Of a stretch of DNA of 9,278 nt, positions 6,453 to 9,278 are shown piece by piece. This stretch comes from Verrucomicrobiia bacterium. Its GTDB lineage: Bacteria; Verrucomicrobiota; Verrucomicrobiia; Limisphaerales; DTLC01. The notes under the pieces are model-generated. The model was not told the DNA's origin. It did no database searches and saw nothing but the letters and a program-made list of their open reading frames with translations. How positions within the stretch are numbered: the stretch's first letter is position 1; each line of letters opens with the position of its first letter. A program made the position numbers and the translations under genes. The stretch spans positions 1-9,278 of the forward strand of contig JANWZY010000107.1 of NCBI GenBank assembly GCA_025061935.1. Reading direction: 5' to 3'.

Positions 6453-6481
6453 AATTTAAGTCCGCACAAACAGATTGTAAA
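6453..6481 (-). promoter_or_regulatory. Candidate sigma70 promoter of bfr
   Basis: On the minus strand TTTACA (6476-6481, 5 of 6 to TTGACA) is followed after 17 bases by TAAATT (6453-6458, 4 of 6 to TATAAT). Transcription would start near 6446, giving a leader of about 70 bases before the bfr ATG. The -10 lies in the palindrome TTAAATTTAA. It sits in the pfp-bfr gap, which supports separate control of bfr. Confidence 0.45.
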
Positions 6482-6523
6482 GGTTCTGCGCGTCTGTCCG
6501 GCAGCCGCGTGCGTGACTTGCTT

Positions 6524-7906
6524 TCATTTCGTCTTGAGAACTGTGCGAGCCGGAAGCTGCTTGGGAACGCGGACTTTTTGCAAGACCGCATATTGCGGCA
6601 GTCCGTCAACAAACGGCAGCTTGACCTCGCCTTCAACAAGCGGCCGGACGTACTCGATAAATTTTTCGTTCGGCATGAACCCGTCGGGACTGATCCAGTC
6701 GCGCGGCACCAAGTGCTCGACATTGGCCACCTGTTCGAGCGGATGTAGGCCCGTGGTCCATTTGATCTTGCCCCCGCGCTGTTTGTTGCGAACGATGGTG
6801 ACCATGAAGCCGCTTTTGCCAGCCACAGCGGCTTTTACTGCAGCTACGCCGCAAGCGTGAGCATTTTTCACATCTGTAAGGCTGGCGCAATGTGACGCCG
6901 CGCGCTGCGCGTAACCGAGCAACACGGTGCGCGTCTTGGTCTTGAGCCTTTCCTCGACTATTTCTTTCAGTTTCAATCCTGCGCCCATGAGGTACGGGTG
7001 CCCGAACGCGTCGAGCCGGCTCGGATCGGCGCCGATTTCCTCCTCGACCTCTTTTTCGACGCCATTGATCAGACGTTTAACTTTCCATCTGATTCCTTCG
7101 CCGACCACGACGATGCAATAGTTGTAAGCTGCGATCGTTTCCTTGACCTTTGCAATGAACGGGTCGGGTTCGAACAACAGTTCCGGTAAAAGGATGATAT
7201 GCGGGGGATTCGCTGGGTCGCCGCGTTTGGCCAGTACGGTACCTGCTGCGATCCAGCCTGCAGACCGTCCCATAACTTCGATAATGCAGCACGCGCCTTC
7301 GTCAGTCGCCATGCTTGCCACGTCCATTCCGACTTCCATTACGGTTGTAGCGTTGTACTTAACCACCGAGCCGTAGCCCGGGCAGTTGTCTGTAAACGGC
7401 AGGTCGTTGTCTATTGTCTTGGGCACGCCGATTACGCGCAGCTCGTAACCGCGTTTTTGGGCTTCGGTGTGGATTTTGTGTGACGTGTCCTGCGAATCGT
7501 TCCCGCCGATGTACAAGAAATATCGGATGTTATGCGCTTTGAACACATCGAACAACCGGTCCATGTCGAGCATGCCCTGTTTCTGTTTGCGTTCGAGCGC
7601 CTGACGTTTTTCGGGGTCTTTGGCCGCTGCAATCGCGTCCGCAGTTATGTAATGAAGTTTGTATCTGCATGTGCCCAGGGCTGCCCCGGGAGCAAACTTC
7701 ATCTGTTCGATTGTGCGGCGTTTTTCTTTCCGCAGATTGACCAGCTCCTCGTTCAAAATGCCGAGGATGCCGTTCAGGCCGCCATAAATCTGTTCGATGC
7801 AATTATGCCGTGCTGCTTCTTCGACCACGCCCGCAACGCTGGCGTTGATTACAGGCGTCGGCCCGCCAGATTGTGCCACCAACAAATTGCCTTTTAGTTT
7901 TGCCAT
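6524..7906 (-). CDS. pfp: Pyrophosphate-dependent 6-phosphofructokinase
   Basis: 460 residues of the PFKA family. Makes fructose 1,6-bisphosphate from fructose 6-phosphate, reversibly when pyrophosphate is the donor, in the cytoplasm. Seen: the N-terminal glycine loop QSGGPTPVINAS (12-23), YGGLNGI (41-47), GGNDS (134-138), the catalytic PKTIDND (162-168, base D166), CPGYGS (175-180), MGRSAGW (212-218), PEL (241-243), GEG (269-271) and a YAQR sugar-phosphate site (332-335). D137 and K163 are the residues that favour pyrophosphate over ATP; ATP enzymes have glycine at both places. The length exceeds the 320-residue ATP type and fits long PPi-type clades. The start MAKLKGNLLVAQSGG is natural. 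The donor is inferred from these residues, not shown. It is divergent from nusB and lies upstream of bfr on the same strand. Confidence 0.9.
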   Translation of the reverse strand: MAKLKGNLLVAQSGGPTPVINASVAGVVEEAARHNCIEQIYGGLNGILGILNEELVNLRKEKRRTIEQMKFAPGAALGTCRYKLHYITADAIAAAKDPEKRQALERKQKQGMLDMDRLFDVFKAHNIRYFLYIGGNDSQDTSHKIHTEAQKRGYELRVIGVPKTIDNDLPFTDNCPGYGSVVKYNATTVMEVGMDVASMATDEGACCIIEVMGRSAGWIAAGTVLAKRGDPANPPHIILLPELLFEPDPFIAKVKETIAAYNYCIVVVGEGIRWKVKRLINGVEKEVEEEIGADPSRLDAFGHPYLMGAGLKLKEIVEERLKTKTRTVLLGYAQRAASHCASLTDVKNAHACGVAAVKAAVAGKSGFMVTIVRNKQRGGKIKWTTGLHPLEQVANVEHLVPRDWISPDGFMPNEKFIEYVRPLVEGEVKLPFVDGLPQYAVLQKVRVPKQLPARTVLKTK

Positions 7907-7942
7907 AAAATTCCGTGTCCGATCGCTTTACCGCCGGGGCCA

Positions 7943-7977
7943 AATTTTTTCGCGCGCTGACCCGCGAACGAAAAATT
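7943..7977. repeat. Inverted repeat upstream of pfp
   Basis: AATTTTTTCGCG (7943-7954) is mirrored by CGCGAA (7963-7968) and AAAATT (7972-7977). This gives a 12-bp stem with a three-base bulge (7969-7971) and an eight-base loop. It lies 37-71 bases upstream of the pfp ATG. It has no U-run after the stem on either strand, so a terminator is unlikely. An operator or a structured 5' leader of pfp fits better. Confidence 0.5.
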
Positions 7978-8019
7978 GCTTGCCTCCGGCTCGCAGGAAC
8001 TTGCCAAACGGCGCGCTAA

Positions 8020-8035
8020 TGTCAATCCAATTGGA
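8020..8035 (-). promoter_or_regulatory. TTGACA box beside a palindrome, possible pfp promoter element
   Basis: A perfect TTGACA reads on the minus strand at 8020-8025 and abuts the 10-bp palindrome TCCAATTGGA (8026-8035). A wider inverted repeat encloses both (TTGCCA 8001-8006, TGGCAA 8037-8042). The hexamer at the right distance for a -10 (AAGTTC, 7997-8002) is poor, so a promoter here would need an activator or a different sigma factor, or the match is chance. Confidence 0.25.
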
Positions 8036-8178
8036 GTGGCAATGCGTTTGGGTTAGCGCGATGCCCAGGTTAAGGGTGGAGCTCGCACAGATTGCGTGCA
8101 GGCTGTTGTCCGGTAAAGCTGGCCGCTGAGTCAAAAATTTCATTTGTCACGGATCGGTTCTTGTGCATTTTGCCGTAG

Positions 8179-8688
8179 ATGAATATGAGCAGGCGGCGCA
8201 TAGCGCGCGAGCGCGCAATGCAATTTTTGGTGCAGCACGATTTGAATCCGGCCGAGGACCTCGACCGCGCGCTAGATGAGTTTTGGCAGACCGACCTGAC
8301 GGAGCTGGCGGAATCTGGCCAGCGGAAAACAAAAAAGGCTGAACCGGGCGCGGCAAACGGATTATGCGGAAGCGATGTTGAGCTTCGGCTTTTCGCAGAC
8401 GCGTTGATTCGAGGCACAATCGAGCACATGAGCGAGATTGATGCGCTGATCAAAAAGCACGCCAAGAATTGGGATTTGCCTAGAATGGCCACGGTTGATA
8501 GGAACCTGTTGCGGCTCGCAATCTACGAAATGCTGCACCGCGAGGACATTCCGCCCGTGGTCAGCATAAACGAGGCAATTGAAATAGCGAAAAAATATTC
8601 GACCGAGGACAGCGGGCGGTTCGTGAACGGAATTCTCGACAAGATCAGAGCCGAACTGATGCGGCCGGCGCGTACGCCGCTCAAGTAA
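8179..8688 (+). CDS. nusB: Transcription antitermination factor NusB
   Basis: 169 residues from ATG 8179 (an ATG at 8185 is equally possible). NusB binds boxA RNA with NusE (ribosomal protein S10) and helps RNA polymerase read through rRNA operons. Family features: the basic start RRRIARERAMQFLVQHD (5-21), whose Arg residues bind RNA, the helix NWDLPRMATVDRNLLRLAIYEML (97-119), and the C-terminal signature IPPVVSINEAIEIAKKYSTEDSGRFVNGILDKI (124-156). It is about 30 residues longer than E. coli NusB (139). The extra length is a polar, Gly/Ala/Lys-rich linker at about 43-66 between the first helices, without effect on the signatures. No Shine-Dalgarno site is visible. The next gene starts 36 bp after the stop on the same strand, so they are probably one operon. 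Confidence 0.93.
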   Translation: MNMSRRRIARERAMQFLVQHDLNPAEDLDRALDEFWQTDLTELAESGQRKTKKAEPGAANGLCGSDVELRLFADALIRGTIEHMSEIDALIKKHAKNWDLPRMATVDRNLLRLAIYEMLHREDIPPVVSINEAIEIAKKYSTEDSGRFVNGILDKIRAELMRPARTPLK

Positions 8689-8724
8689 CTAAGCAGCATT
8701 TCGCAGCTTCCCAGAGCTGAAAAG

Positions 8725-9278
8725 ATGAGGCAAACGGATTCCACGGCTTCGAGTGGAGCCACCGCATTGGCTGCAAGTTTGACAGGTGGCGGAACCGGTG
8801 ACGGCGTGGCAGACTTGCATGTGCACTCGAGTTGCTCGGACGGTACATTCAGCCCCGCTGAGCTACCGAGGCTCGCCAGGCAACTGGGGTTGCGCGCGTT
8901 GGCGCTCGCGGATCATGACACTATTGATGGTTGTGAAGTGTTCGCGGAAGCTTGTGCAGGTTGGGGTATCGAATTCATACCGGCGACCGAGCTGACTACT
9001 GAACATAACGGTGTCGAAGTCCACATCTTGGCGTATTATGTCGAGCTTCAAAATCAGGTGCTTCACGCTGCGCTGAAGCGCGCCCAGGCGGCGCGCCGAG
9101 CGCGTGTCCGGCAAATTGTGGCGCGGTTGAACCGGCTCGGCATCCCGCTTACCGTCGAGGCTGTGCTCGGCTCAGGCAAATGCAGTTCGCCTGGTCGCCC
9201 ACATGTGGCGCACGCGCTCGTGCAGTCGGGTCTGTGCCAGACGTACCACGACGCGTTCGAGCGTTATTTGGGCAAAAA
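8725..9278 (+). CDS. PHP-domain phosphoesterase, RNase AM/YciV-like (5' part)
   Basis: 184 residues visible; the frame runs off the right edge, where family members reach about 280. The PHP metal site is clear: DLHVHS (H32, H34), SDGTFSP (D39), LADHDTIDG (H64, D65), an E89 in ATELTTE, VEVHILAYY (H100), and GRPHVAHALV (H160) followed by YLGK. This order fits the TrpH/YciV branch, whose members remove 3' phosphate from 3',5'-nucleoside bisphosphates (pAp) and trim 5' ends of small RNAs in E. coli. The ATG at 8725 gives a 29-residue Ser/Thr/Gly/Ala-rich leader before the core. A GTG at 8806 (MADLHVHS) would start exactly as the family does, so the start is unsure. It probably shares a transcript with nusB. 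The substrate is inferred from family only. Confidence 0.85.
   Translation, partial: MRQTDSTASSGATALAASLTGGGTGDGVADLHVHSSCSDGTFSPAELPRLARQLGLRALALADHDTIDGCEVFAEACAGWGIEFIPATELTTEHNGVEVHILAYYVELQNQVLHAALKRAQAARRARVRQIVARLNRLGIPLTVEAVLGSGKCSSPGRPHVAHALVQSGLCQTYHDAFERYLGK

Noticed and set aside
6376..6723. In-frame extension of bfr by 116 codons upstream of 6375
   Set aside because: The extension overlaps pfp antisense-free on the same strand in another frame and has Ser/Arg-rich shadow composition. The canonical bacterioferritin start MKG is at 6375.
1..9278. tRNA, rRNA, CRISPR array, insertion sequence or phage gene
   Set aside because: I looked through the gaps for clover-leaf arms, regularly spaced repeats, terminal inverted repeats and transposase motifs and saw none.

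Overview
The window looks like chromosomal DNA from a member of the Verrucomicrobiota, perhaps Pedosphaerales-like. This is inferred from protein style, not from a marker gene. A pseudopilin with a GFTLIE cleavage site ends in an H-X9-D motif. A secreted protein carries calcium-binding-type Asp/Asn loops and ends in the short W...FWRVR tail common in that phylum. Clear Shine-Dalgarno sites are absent before most genes. There is no IS element, phage gene, tRNA, rRNA or CRISPR array, and the core genes look ordinary.

Left part, plus strand (1-2293): the 3' end of a multi-pass membrane protein overlaps by 4 bp (ATGA) a spermidine-synthase-like gene with a hydrophobic, signal-like N terminus. Together they resemble a membrane/spermidine-synthase fusion protein split into two genes. 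A PHP-family histidinol-phosphatase gene (hisK) follows, with no other his genes visible.

Middle, plus strand (2294-5588): a gene-poor stretch surrounds a secreted protein of unknown function (2701-3819). Next comes a small single-pass membrane protein of unknown function (4316-4870). It overlaps the start of a type II/type IV-like pseudopilin gene (about 4845-5588). The gaps 2294-2700 and 3820-4315 hold no convincing gene.

Right-middle, minus strand (5893-7906): a pyrophosphate-type phosphofructokinase gene (pfp) lies upstream of a heme-type bacterioferritin gene (bfr). A plausible sigma70 promoter lies between them, so bfr can probably be transcribed on its own. A 304 bp hairpin-bearing gap separates bfr from the convergent pseudopilin gene.

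Right end, plus strand (8179-9278): nusB is divergent from pfp. It is followed 36 bp later by a second PHP-family enzyme, of the RNase AM / nucleoside bisphosphate phosphatase (YciV) type, which runs off the window. The 272 bp divergent region holds a strong inverted repeat and a perfect TTGACA box.

I did not find a clearly new multi-gene system. The points most worth checking are the split, apparently exported spermidine-synthase-like pair, the lineage-type secreted protein with its empty flanks, the overlapping membrane protein/pseudopilin pair, and the inverted repeat upstream of pfp.
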